Source of the DNA: Plasmodium relictum
Lineage: Eukaryota; Apicomplexa; Aconoidasida; Haemosporida; Plasmodiidae
Reading direction: 5' to 3'
Assembly: GCF_900005765.1 (NCBI RefSeq)
Contig: NC_041692.1
Location: 806,001-870,000, forward strand
Length of the DNA stretch: 64,000 nucleotides
Shown one piece after another: positions 46,001-56,897 of the stretch. Made by a program: the position numbers and the translations under genes. Each line of letters opens with the position of its first letter. Position 1 is the stretch's first letter. The notes beneath the pieces are model-generated. The model was given only the letters and a program-made list of their open reading frames with translations, made no database searches and was not told where the DNA came from.

Positions 46001-46457
46001 TTATAATTTAGGTAATGAAATACAGAGGAAAAATAAAAAGGATTATAAAAAAGCAGTTGATCCAAAAGATAAAGTAGTTAATGAAAATAGTTTCCAATTG
46101 CATAAAGAAAAAAGTGTAATCAATAATGAATTAGATAATAAGAATTGCAATGAAATATCTAATTATGATGAAAAAGAAATATTAAGTGAAAAAAAAAAAG
46201 GGGAAATAATAGATTATGAACATTGCAATAATATATTCACAAAAAATAATAACATGATGTATAAAATTGAAGATTTAAAAAATGAGGATTTAAGTGAAAA
46301 GGATAAAAATAATTTAATATATGAATTCATTCAAAAAAATAAGAATTTGCTAACAATTAAGCAAAAACATATTTTGTCAGCAATAAAAATTATACCTAGA
46401 AGTGTTACTAAGAAACAGATGAGATATTATAAAGAAATAAGTAAAAAGTTTAAATAA
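43092..46457 (+). CDS. Double AAA ATPase, NVL/Rix7-type ribosome biogenesis factor
   Basis: 1121 residues with two AAA modules. D1 has Walker A G282-VSGAG-K288-TT and Walker B 'LCI-D343-D344-I-D', where the usual catalytic Glu is Asp. D2 is canonical: '[20 protein letters not shown]' (Walker A from G682), D741-E742-ID in Walker B, '[10 protein letters not shown]', the arginine-finger segment '[13 protein letters not shown]', and '[17 protein letters not shown]'. An acidic Glu/Asp repeat lies at about 120-148, and Asn-rich inserts separate D1 from D2 and follow D2. The C terminus, '[18 protein letters not shown]', is typical of the CDC48/NVL class. Rix7/NVL extracts factors from nucleolar pre-60S particles. 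NVL is preferred over CDC48 because no N-domain is visible and D1 is degenerate. Confidence 0.88.
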   Translation: [1121 protein letters not shown]

Positions 46458-48522
46458 ATAATTATATATTAAAAATTGAGAACTTTTATTACATAATCAT
46501 ATTTTACAAATAAATATATATTCTATATTCGTAAAAATTTTTTTTTTAATTAAATTTTTTTTTATTTTGTAATACTTTTCACAAAAAAAAAAAAAAAAAA
46601 AATGAAAATGAAATCATTTTATAATAATTTGTTTACGTTATTAAATATATATATATATATATATCATAATTTAATAAAGTATTTTTTTAACTTCTGCTTA
46701 ATTTTTTTATATAGGATATTGAAATACATTTATTTTACAAATTCCATTTTTGTGTTATTTTATTTCATTATATATATATATATATCTATATTTATTATGA
46801 ATAATTTAATTTTTTTTATAATCTTAAAAAAATATATTTTTTAAGTTGTTAAGATTAACATGTATTTCATTGTATGTGTATGCATATCCCTATATTTAAA
46901 TTTTAATTTTTGAAATGTTATTTAATTTATATTTTTAAATGAATATTTTTCATTATAAAATTTTATTTACTGTTTCTTTTATATTTATATAGATATATTT
47001 TTTTTTAATACAAGAAAATTATTATATATTTCTTATTTTGAAATATATTACATATACTTTCTTAATAATTAAAATAATATACTTTAGTATAAAAAATAAG
47101 AAAAAGGGTTTCTGTTTGTTGAATATATCTTTGATAAAAAGTATAATATTTCTTTTTATTTAAACATAAATTTCATTAAATTTTTTTTTTGAAAGTATAC
47201 ATCTCTGTTCTATAAATGCAATAAAATCGTACTATATAGTTCTTTTGATTTAAAAGAAGAAAAAAAAAGGATAATACTTACATTTATTAAAAACAAACAT
47301 ACGGGATTCTAATTATAGAAAAAATTTTATTATTTTCAAGTTACAATTAAAAAATAAATTGTACATTGAGAAGAATTCAAAGGCATTAATAATACCCAGA
47401 CAATCCCTATTACATATTTTATAAAGTATAATTTTGATTTATAGTTATCTTTATATTTAGATATTACTGGAAATATTTTAAAATAAAAAAAAAAAAAATA
47501 TTAAAATTGTTTTCAATAGTTTTAGTTGTAAAATGTTAATTGCATAAAAAAGGTTAATTTAGATATTTTCATTATTCTTTTTTTATTAAAACTAATATTA
47601 ATATATTTATATATATATATGAAAGAATGTACTTTTTTTTTATTTTTGGTATAATTATTTTGTGTAAAAATACATACATATATGAAATAAATATATTTAC
47701 TGTCTATTAAAATTTAAATTATCTCTCTATAAAATAAAATATTCATTGCCTTTTAAACATAATTACTATTCATTAAAATATCTATTAAAAAAAAAAATAT
47801 TATAAAATGTACTTCGAACTTATATACTTCATTTTAGAACGTTTCTTTTCTATATATATAATTTTTTTTTTAGGTCAATTGAATATTGTGATTTGGAAAA
47901 ATATACATAACACATATATATATATTTTTTAATTTTCTTCTAATATATTTAAGCGCAAAGAAAATTCTTAATACGTTGAATACGCTAATGTAAAAATCTT
48001 TTTTTGTATGAGTGTAAAGAAAATATATTAAAGAAAATATATAAAAAAATATTATATATATGTAAGGGTGATTATGCATAAATTTTTTTACTATCCATTA
48101 TCTATGTAAAAATATTTATTACTTTTATTCACATAATTTTAAATTAATTTTATATATTACTGTTAATTTCTTAAATTTAAAAAATTTTTTTTTTAAATAA
48201 TAAAAAATTGTGTGTATATATATATATAAACATATATATTATATTATATTTCATTTACTATTTATTTTGAATACAGAAGTTAAAAAATGCCATATTACTA
48301 TATGCTTAATTTTTTTTATTCCAGTATTTAATTATATATAGATTTTTATATGTATGCATATAAATATATATACTTCTGACTTTTTAGTATTTTTTTGTAT
48401 TTATTAATATAAATAAATATATATGTATTTTTTACTATATATATATATATATATATATATATCTTTTTTTTTTTTTTTTGATGTTTTTTAAATATATACA
48501 CAATTATTATTTAAATTTTAAT
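46458..48522. other. Convergent intergenic region
   Basis: A 2.1 kb stretch between the ends of the AAA ATPase and ALBA1 genes. Two hydrophobic frames (46602-46844 on plus, 47870-48079 on minus) are TA-driven. It holds two 3' UTRs and several TA tracts, including about 28 bases at 48435-48462. Confidence 0.55.
48435..48462. repeat. (AT)n microsatellite
   Basis: About 28 bases of alternating AT just downstream of the ALBA1 stop codon, followed by a poly-T run. Confidence 0.9.
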
Positions 48523-49254
48523 TTATGAAAGAGCTCTTCCACCTCTATATCCACCCCTGCCACTTCTATATCCTCCTCTGTTTCCTCCTCTATATCCACC
48601 TTCTCTTCCTCCTCTATACCCACCTCTATATCCACCTCTTCCTCCTCCCATTCCACCACCTGATCTATATCCACCTCTACCAAAGCTACCTCCATATCCT
48701 CCGCCTCTACCACCTCTGAAACTATTTCTGCCTTCATACATTCTATCTGAAAATCCTCTATATCCACCTCTTCTTAAAAATCCACCTCTTCCTCCTCTAA
48801 AACCTCTGTAAAATCTTGGTCTAAATCCTCTACCTCTAAATCCTCTAGAATTGACAATTTCTTCTGGTGTCATTTCTTTAACATATTTTTCATCTAATGG
48901 TGGTTGATATCCTGCATCCTTGGTATCTAGTTGATCTTTTGATAATAAAATTTCAATAAAAGAAACAGTTTTTTCTTGAACAACATGCTCATTATTATCT
49001 TGTCCACTAACATATTGGTCTGTTATAATAGTACTACCACATTTAGTAATTTGATGTAATCCCTTAAATCTTCTTTTAACAATTTCTGCTAATGTTACAG
49101 CTTTTGCTATTGCATTACCAGTGGCTTTTATTTTTATGCTTTTTTTTTCCTCTTCACCAAGAAGTTTAGCAGCATAATTTACATAATTGGTCATTCTCCC
49201 AGTTGATGTAATTCTCATTTCATCTTCATCTATTGGCTCTCTATCTTTCTTCAT
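48523..49254 (-). CDS. ALBA1: DNA/RNA-binding protein Alba 1
   Basis: 243 residues. The Alba domain (about 11-100) is clear: 'MRITSTGRMTNYVNYAAKLL', then 'IKIKATGNAIAKAVTLAEIV' and 'KRRFKGLHQITKCGSTIITD'. From about 140 the protein becomes an RGG/GYR-rich tail ('GFRGRGFRPRFYRGFRGGRG' and further Gly-Gly-Tyr-Arg repeats), typical of RNA-binding proteins in granules. Plasmodium ALBA1 binds DNA and RNA and regulates translation of many asexual-stage transcripts. Coding sequence is much richer in G+C than its surroundings because of Gly and Arg codons. The opposite-strand and shifted frames over the tail are artefacts of this repeat. Confidence 0.96.
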   Translation of the reverse strand: MKKDREPIDEDEMRITSTGRMTNYVNYAAKLLGEEEKKSIKIKATGNAIAKAVTLAEIVKRRFKGLHQITKCGSTIITDQYVSGQDNNEHVVQEKTVSFIEILLSKDQLDTKDAGYQPPLDEKYVKEMTPEEIVNSRGFRGRGFRPRFYRGFRGGRGGFLRRGGYRGFSDRMYEGRNSFRGGRGGGYGGSFGRGGYRSGGGMGGGRGGYRGGYRGGREGGYRGGNRGGYRSGRGGYRGGRALS

Positions 49255-52026
49255 TTTTATTAAAAATTATTTAAAAGTAAAATTATTTATTTTTTTTTTT
49301 TTAATTTTGTGGTAACAAAAATGTTTCCCTCAGTTATTGTGTCAAACAATTTCGTTTTTTACTTTATTTACAATATACAGTATAAATATATATATATATA
49401 TATATATCTTTTTTTTTTTTTTTTTAATTAAAACAACTAAAGCTATCTGAATAAAAGTAAAATAAAATAATTATTATAATTAGATTTGAATTAAAAAAAA
49501 ATATAAAAATATATTTAACAAAGGTTAAAAAATTTATTAAATCACGTAAAAAAAAAAAAAAAAAAAAATTTAAATATTATAGTAACATAATACAAGTATG
49601 CATCTTACATTTATTTTTGATTTTTAATCAGTTCCTTTTTTTTTTTTTTTACACTATATGTTTTCTATCACAATATTCATTCCTACAAAAATTAAATAAA
49701 ACAAAAAATTATAAAAATATTATAAATGCTCAAAAAAAAAAAAAAATATTTTTATAGGCATGCATCTTAAAAAATACGAAATTAAAAAATAAAAAAGTTT
49801 CACATATACGTAATAAATGAAAACAAAATATATCTTCCTATTTTATATTTTTAGAATATATATTTCTTTTCATATTATACATATATACTTAAATTAGAAA
49901 AACTTGTTTATCATTATAAAATGACGTGTAAAAAACTTGTAGATTAAAAATAATATAATAACTTTGATACAATGATGTGTTATAAAAAAGAAATAACAAA
50001 GAAATGTCTACAAAAAATTATGATATGTAATTATAAAAAAATAAAAATAAAAACAGATACAAAGTAGGTACAATAATATATACAATTTTTAAATACAGAG
50101 TTATGTGTATTCCTCATATAATGAAGTATAAGGTAATGCTTTGAAGCATGTATTAAAATGTTATTGTGACAACATTTTAATTCATTTACATATATATATA
50201 TATATATATAAATCTATAAAAAATCTTTTAAAAATAATTAAAATTTAGTTTTATATTTTAAAGAGTGTAGCTTATATAAAATTTGGTTTAAAAAAAAAAC
50301 AAAAACATAAATAAAAAAAACAAATTATTAATGAAATTTACAAAATGGTTATTTAAAAATTGTTCAGATGTGCTATTAAAATTTTCTCTGTTTAAAAAAA
50401 AAAAAAAATGAAAACTCACATAAAAGTATATTAATTGAAATAAAATATTCTTCATGAAGTGTAAAATATTCATAAACTAGTTTAGAACATCGTTATGTAA
50501 ACGAATACAGCATATACATAGTATAAAGAAAAAAAAAATGGAAATAAGTAAAAAACGTATTTATCTAATATATTTATTAAAAATACCTTCTGACTTCAAT
50601 GCCTTTTCTTTTCTCCAAATACCATGGTTCGCGTTTTTTTTTTAACTTTTTTTTTTAATTTTTTTTATTGTGTTTTATTTTATTTTTTTTTTTTTTTTGT
50701 TTTATTTTAATTTAATTGTTTTTATTTTATTTTATTTTTTATTTTAATTTTTTTTTTTTTATGTATACATAATTTTTTTTTTTTTTTTTAAAATGAGCAT
50801 ATGTAAAAAATCATCTATAATTTTTTTTTAATTTTTTAAACATAAGCATACTTCAATATTTAATAGTACAGGGTGCTCTAGTTAAAATAGATAAAATTGC
50901 ATTCAACGATCTTTTAATACATATATATATGTACATACAAGAGAAAAAATTTTTTTTTTGAACGCATGCTTTTTAAATTATATTCTACATAATATAATTA
51001 TTAATATGGGATAATTTTGAAAGAAACTACATAAAATAATACATTTGATACATTTTTAAAATCTTCAAGTATATTTTTTATATACATTAACATGTAGATT
51101 AAATGAAATATATTAAAAAGATTAACTCAAAAATTATATAAAATTGACAAAAAATTCTATTAATATATTCTTCTATCAAAATATACAATTTACTTTTTAA
51201 TTCGTTCATATGCATCTGAGTTTTAAAAGTGTTATTATTTTGTTTTATATAAGTTATATGTTATCTATATATTGAGAATTCCTTAAATTGTTTACATTAA
51301 ATATGCAAATAAGTATATAAATGTATTTTTTTAACATATGCATATATATATATATATATATAAATATATTTTTTTTTAATATATATATATACATATTTTT
51401 ATTTCTTGTTGCAAATACAGAAACATAAGCTATAAAAACTTTCTTTTTTATGAAAATTTTTTTTGATAAAAACTTTTAATAATTTTTTTCCTTAAATATA
51501 TTTTTTTAAAAATAAATCATTTCTTTATATAATTACTTTTTATAAAGTATAAAAAAAAATTTTCTTTCTCTCAAAAGACCTTCATATTTGTTCTAGAAAA
51601 GTCGTTTTTACTTAAGTGATATAAGATGTAATACCAAAAAAAAGTTCAAAATAATATAAAAAAAAAATAGAACAGAATTAAATATCATCTTTCTCATTAT
51701 AAGATATTTATTATTTATAATAATTTGAATTTTTTGTTTTTAGTTCTAATGATTTGTCAAACAAAAAATATAAAATGATACTTTATATAAAATGATTACC
51801 CAAATATAATTCTTTCCAAATAATTAAATAAAAATGTTAAATTTAAGAAAGATAAAATTGAATTTTAAATCTTTTTATATTAAAAAATATTTCTATGTAA
51901 AAGTATAAAATATAGATTATATAAAATATAACGGAATAAAGAAAATAAGGTTTTCTGTATAATCATTTTTTACATTTGTCTTACATTAATTTACATTTTC
52001 TTTTATATAAAATTATTTAATTAAAA
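49255..52026. other. Large divergent intergenic region
   Basis: A 2.8 kb region with the ALBA1 promoter (leftward) and the promoter of the six-exon gene (rightward). It contains long T tracts near 50630-50790 and many TA runs. ATGCATCTTA occurs twice near ALBA1 and GCATGC once at 50964-50969. No gene was seen. Confidence 0.55.
49598..49769. promoter_or_regulatory. Repeated ATGCATCTTA upstream of ALBA1
   Basis: The decamer ATGCATCTTA is found at 49598-49607 and 49760-49769, 344 and 506 bases before the ALBA1 start; read on the gene's strand it is TAAGATGCAT. Its core TGCAT resembles ApiAP2 motifs. Two exact copies in such AT-rich DNA are suggestive but not conclusive. Confidence 0.3.
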
Positions 52027-52902
52027 ATGGTTAAAAAAGATAATATTTGGATAGTATGTAAGCTCTATTGTGAAGAAAATAACGAAATAGAAAATAAAAA
52101 AAAAAAAGAAGATATATTCGAAGTATTAGAAAATTCTAATACCTCATTATCTGTCTGGATTAAAGAAGTAATTTGTTTGACTATTTTTTACATATTCTAT
52201 TCAAAATTTTTGATTGTGTTAATTTAAAATTTTTTTTTAGGAATTTGATAAAAAAGCTATTTTACTTTATGGAAGAATTTTTAAAAGCATACTTTTTAGT
52301 CGTTTCTACAGTAAACATAATATATTTAAAAGAAAGAAAAAAAACGATAATTCTGTACATTAACTTTATCTTTTTTTTTCTTAGTTATTTTTACAAATTT
52401 AAAACTTAGAATATTTATTATAAGAACTAGTAATGTAAGTATTTCTTATTTTATAAAACATTAAAGTGATTTTAGAAAGTTCAAAATAAACTAATGTTTT
52501 AATTTTTTTTTAGAAATATAAAAGAGAAGTCACACTTTTAGCACAAGCTGTTACAATATGTGACTATTTAAGAGTTAAAATATTATATAGTGGTGGTATG
52601 ATTCCTTTTTTTTTTTTTGTTTTCTCTTAAATATATATTTATTTTAATTTATTTTATTTTTTTTTTTTTTTTTGAATAAAAATATTGATTTTTAAAAAAT
52701 GAAAAAATTGTTTTTTATAGTAACGTTGTGTAAATGTAAAAGGTTTTTGAAAGATTTATTTATTAAATTAAAAATTGAAGATAACATTCCTGCAATTTTG
52801 AAGTATACTTTTATCTTTTTTTTTTAAATATTAATACATACTTGAAGTTTTAAAAGTTTTTTTTTTTTTTTTTATTTCAGAGAATTAGAAAATTGCCCTT
52901 AA
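52027..52902 (+). CDS. Small six-exon protein, unknown function, possible Alba-like fold
   Basis: Exons 52027-52167, 52241-52310, 52385-52434, 52514-52595, 52721-52802 and 52881-52902 join in frame to 148 residues. Every junction has GT and AG, and the phases (0,1,0,1,2) agree. Exon 1 starts 'MVKKDNIWIVCKLYCEEN'. The C-terminal 75 residues run strand ('LKLRIFIIRTSN'), helix ('YKREVTLLAQAVTICDYL'), strand ('RVKILYSG'), helix ('TLCKCKRFLKDLFIKL') and end 'KELENCP'. This strand-helix-strand-helix order with Gly after the second strand resembles Alba/Rpp20 domains, but no signature is conclusive. Five introns averaging about 90 bases in such a short gene is unusual here. It lies head-to-head with ALBA1. 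Confidence 0.65.
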
Positions 52903-53447
52903 ATTTTATTAAGACAAATCTAAATCATTTTATTAATGTATGTTTCCATCTTTTTATTAAATACATTTAACACTTTTTAATATATAAATATACATAAATT
53001 TTTTTATTGTATAATTTTTAAGTAATTTGTATATTTTTTATTCTAAATGAATATTATGAATTTCTCATAACTCTTTATATTAAAATTATATTTTCAAATT
53101 AATATTATCCATTTGAAGTAAAAAGAAAATTTATGTAATATCACTTTATAAATTTTGTTTTCTTCTTTTTTTATTAATTAAAAAATGTATTTTTAATATG
53201 TATAAAAAGATAATTATTTATTTTATTTTATTTTATTTTTTTTTTTTGTTTTAGTAAAACTAATAGTTATTTATAAATAAAAGCATATTACTTTACCACA
53301 TAAATGCTATAAAAAATATATAAACATATATATATATATAAAGCTTATAAAATTATCAAAAAACACATTATTTAATCTTATTTTATATAAAATTTTTTTT
53401 TATACGTAGCAATTGCACATGAAAATATATGTTTTTCTTTTTTTTTC
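52903..53447. other. Convergent intergenic region
   Basis: A 545-base stretch between the stop codon of the six-exon gene and the end of L13. AT-rich 3' UTR sequence only. Confidence 0.6.
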
Positions 53448-54259
53448 TTAATTATCTTTAGATTTTGCTTTTATATCTTTTCTTTGTTGTTGTCTATTTT
53501 TTCTTCTTTCTGTCAATTTGGCTTTGCGTAGTGTTTTATAAGCTAAATAATTTTTATCTATTTTAGATAATTCAATAGTTTCATAGAATGGCTTAGTATT
53601 TCTCTCATTTTTAAATATACTGCGTAGTTGCTTCTTTTTCTTTAATTCTTTAATAACTTTCTTGTCTGAATCATCAGGTATACCACCAATACCTTTTTTG
53701 CTGTTATATTTTTTTAATGGAATCATGACTAGACTTTTTTTATATTTTTCTAATCTTTCTATATTTTTCTTTAATGTTTCTTCACATCTATTTTTTCTTC
53801 TTTTATCAACACATATACCTATACTTCTTGCAGCATTTATAGATAATTTTGCTCCCTAAAAAAAAGTCCATATAGCAATATAAGTTTTTTTTTTTTTTTC
53901 ATATATTCATTTAAAAATATAAACATAAAAAACATGTTTGGTACATATAACCAAACTGTATGTGTAATTTAAAAAAAAAAAAAAAAAGATAATAAAAATA
54001 TAAATGTATTTTTTTATACTTTTAATTCTTCAACAGTAAAACCTCTTCCTAATCTCGTTCTAAAATTATATCTCTGTGTTGGACAATGTACTATAGGATG
54101 TAATTTTTCGATAGGTGTACCTCCATTTTCTCTTCTTCTCTTTTCTCTCAATAATCTTCTTTTTTCTTTTTTTATATTCTTATTAAATTTTACTCTTACA
54201 TATCTTTGCCACCATTTGTGAAGGTGAACATTTGGCAATACATTGTTATGCGATACCAT
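53448..54259 (-). CDS. RPL13: 60S ribosomal protein L13 (eL13)
   Basis: Two exons: 54020-54259 and 53448-53855 (minus strand; donor AAA|GTATAA, acceptor TTTTTTTTAG), 215 residues. It starts 'MVSHNNVLPNVHLHKWWQRY', the eL13 signature. It continues with 'PIVHCPTQRYNFRTRLGRGF' and 'TVEELK', then exon 2 'GAKLSINAARSIGICVDKRR'. The Lys/Arg-rich C terminus ends 'KDIKAKSKDN'. The true ATG is at 54259; the codons upstream are in frame but begin only with TTG. It is a large-subunit component, divergent from the S16 gene, so the two share one promoter region. Confidence 0.96.
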
Positions 54260-55312
54260 TTTGTACAATTAAATCAGATAAAATACTAAAATTTACAAAA
54301 GAAAAAAAAAAAAAATTATGTATATATTAAACACGTATTTAAATAAATATATATATATATAGAAAGAAAATTAGTACTATAAAAAAAAAAATTATTTATT
54401 TGTAAATTTTTTTTTCTGTATATATTCCATTTTACACAATCACGCATAAATATATATATCTATATATATATATAATATATATTTATCTTTTTATATAATT
54501 TTTTTCTATATTTTAAATAGAATAAAAAACGTTCATAAGATATTATAAATTTTTTTTTTAATATTTTAAATTAGTAATTACATATATTTTTATATTTGTT
54601 TCTTTAAAAAATTTTTTTTTTTACTTGTTCTTATTTGTTTACCTTTTTATATGGCTTACAGTATATTCATATATAATTATAAATAAAAAAATTAAAAAAA
54701 ATTGTTTAAATAAAATTATATTATTATGGATAATAATCTATTAAAAAAATTTTTTTATTCAAATATTTTTTTTTTAATTTTTTTTTTTTTTTTCAGTGCT
54801 TTTTGAGTGATTAAAGGGGGCAAAAATTTAGCACAGGTTTCAAAAAAAAAAAATAAACATTTCAATATTCAGCTTGAACTTAATATAAAAAAATATTAAA
54901 TATTATTATATTTATATGTAATTTATATATATATTTTTATTAATATTTATAATTCTTATTTTTAATTTTAATTAATACGTGTATTATAGCATACATATAA
55001 CTCTACATAAAAATATTATCTATATTTTTTTTTTTTTTTAAAAAATTTTTGTATTATCAAAAAAAAAATATATATATATTTAGCATCAGAAAAATTATTT
55101 ATAAAGAAATATAAATTTTAATTTCCTAAATAATTAATTCTTAATTAATGGTAAAAATAGAATGAAATAATTACATTTACATTTATTTTTATTTTATAAA
55201 ATATATTTTAACATAAAACTTTCTTTTTTTTATAATAATATATTGATAATTTTATTGATATATGTTTTGAAAATTTGTAATTAATCTACATTTTTATTTT
55301 TCTTCAGAAAAA
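54260..55312. other. Shared divergent promoter of L13 and S16
   Basis: A 1.05 kb region between the two ribosomal protein start codons. It is nearly all A and T except for a short GC-richer island near 54797-54841 holding a G-box. A polypyrimidine-CAG directly before the S16 start (55306) could be a 5' UTR splice acceptor. Confidence 0.65.
54815..54821. promoter_or_regulatory. G-box AGGGGGC
   Basis: AGGGGGC fits the Plasmodium G-box consensus (A/G)NGGGG(C/A) described in heat-shock gene promoters. It is nearly central between L13 (about 440 bases to its ATG) and S16 (about 490 bases). It lies within a hairpin-capable segment in which GTGC plus TTTTTG can pair with CAAAAA plus GCAC. Confidence 0.45.
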
Positions 55313-56111
55313 ATGACAACAAAAGTTAAAAGAGTTCAAACATTTGGAAAAAAGGTATTATAAATTATAAAATTAAATATTTATATTTATTAATAAAAAT
55401 TACGTGTATATATTTTTATAAATTTAGTTAATATGCATATACATAAAAATGAAATAAAATAAAATAAAAAATATACATTAATAAGCTTATTTTAATTTTA
55501 ATACATAAGCAATAAAATAAAAAAAAATGTTTATACCTTTATTCATTAACAAAATTATTTATTAAAAAAAAAGCAAATTTGAATTTTAAGAAAAAAAATA
55601 TATATATATATACATTTAAATATACAAAATTTTATTTTAGTTTATAACAGTAGTATTATTACTACGATAAATTTACTTATTGTTAATTTTATTTATTATT
55701 TTTATTTTTTTGAAATAGAAAACTTCTGTTGCTGTAGCCACAGTAACCAATGGAAAAGGATTAATAAAACTAAATGGCAAAAATTTAGACTTAGTTGAAC
55801 CATATATTTTAAGAACTAAAGTTTATGAACCATTATGGTTAATTGGATCATCAAAATTAAAAAATCTAGATATTCGTATAAGAGTTAAAGGTGGTGGTCA
55901 AACTTCTCAAATTTACGCAATAAGACAAGCCATTGGTAAGGGAATAATTTCATACTATCAAAAATATGTTGATGAATCAACTAAAAAAGAATTAAAAGAT
56001 ATTTTATTAAGATATGATAGAACATTATTAGTCGGAGATACAAGAAGATGTGAACCAAAAAAATTTGGTGGAAAAGGTGCTCGTGCAAGATATCAAAAAT
56101 CATACAGATAA
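55313..56111 (+). CDS. RPS16: 40S ribosomal protein S16 (uS9)
   Basis: Exon 1 (55313-55354) encodes '[14 protein letters not shown]'. A 364-base intron (GTATTA ... AAATAG) follows, then exon 2 (55719-56111), giving 144 residues. Exon 2 has '[20 protein letters not shown]', '[20 protein letters not shown]' and the invariant C-terminal '[11 protein letters not shown]' of uS9, whose tail reaches the P-site tRNA. Complete and of normal length. The intron after codon 14 is a feature the gene shares with many eukaryotic ribosomal protein genes. Divergent from L13. Confidence 0.97.
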
Positions 56112-56897
56112 ATTTTTTTTTTTTCTTGGAGAAGAAATATATATACTTAAATATGATAAATAATATAGAACAAAATTTCACTAAATAATCTTATTTTTTT
56201 AGAGGAAAAAACAAAAAATTCGGAAATATTTAATGAAAAAAAAAAAAAACATACAATGTTTAATAGTATTATGAAAATATGTATACAACTTTTTAATTTC
56301 ATTTTTATATACGTATTTTTTTTTTTTTTTTACTTTAAAAAACCAAAAAAAAAAACACCTGTATGAAAAAAAATAAACTTGTTTTTAATCTTTAATGCAA
56401 TTTTATGTTGTAACAAAAAAAAAAAAAGGCAAGTAAAAATTAAGAAATATTTTTACAGTTAAAAAAAAAAGAAATAGTAAAATATTTCTATTGCAAATAT
56501 AATAAAAGAAAAAAAAAATGTAACATTTCTAATTTTATAAGGAAAAATAATTGTCATAAATTATTTTCCTGTAAAACGAATTAATAATATAATATGATTT
56601 TATTAGATCTAACATATGGTGATAAAATTATAAAAATATGATTAAAAATGAGCTTCCACATAAAAAAAACAAATTTATAAATATTTTCATACTATAATTT
56701 CTAAAAGACTCATGAAAGATATGTAAAAGAAAAATAAAGGATACAAAAAAAAGGAATAAATAAAGTAATACAAATAAATAAATTAAAAGGCAAACAGAGA
56801 AATTATATAAAGTAAAAGGCTAACATCCAAAAAAAATAAAAAAAATAGCATTATAAATTATATAATAACATGATTAGGTATATATTTTATGTATTAA
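56112..56897. other. Convergent intergenic region
   Basis: A 786-base stretch between S16 and the minus-strand GMD gene. A-rich tracts; no gene or structure was seen. Confidence 0.6.

Noticed and set aside
46602-46844. 80-codon plus-strand frame with Tyr-Ile repeats.
   Set aside because: The repeats come from TA dinucleotide tracts.
48507-48767. Glu/Val-rich minus-strand frame and plus-strand His/Tyr/Leu frame over the ALBA1 tail.
   Set aside because: Both are shifted readings of the Gly/Arg repeat codons of ALBA1.
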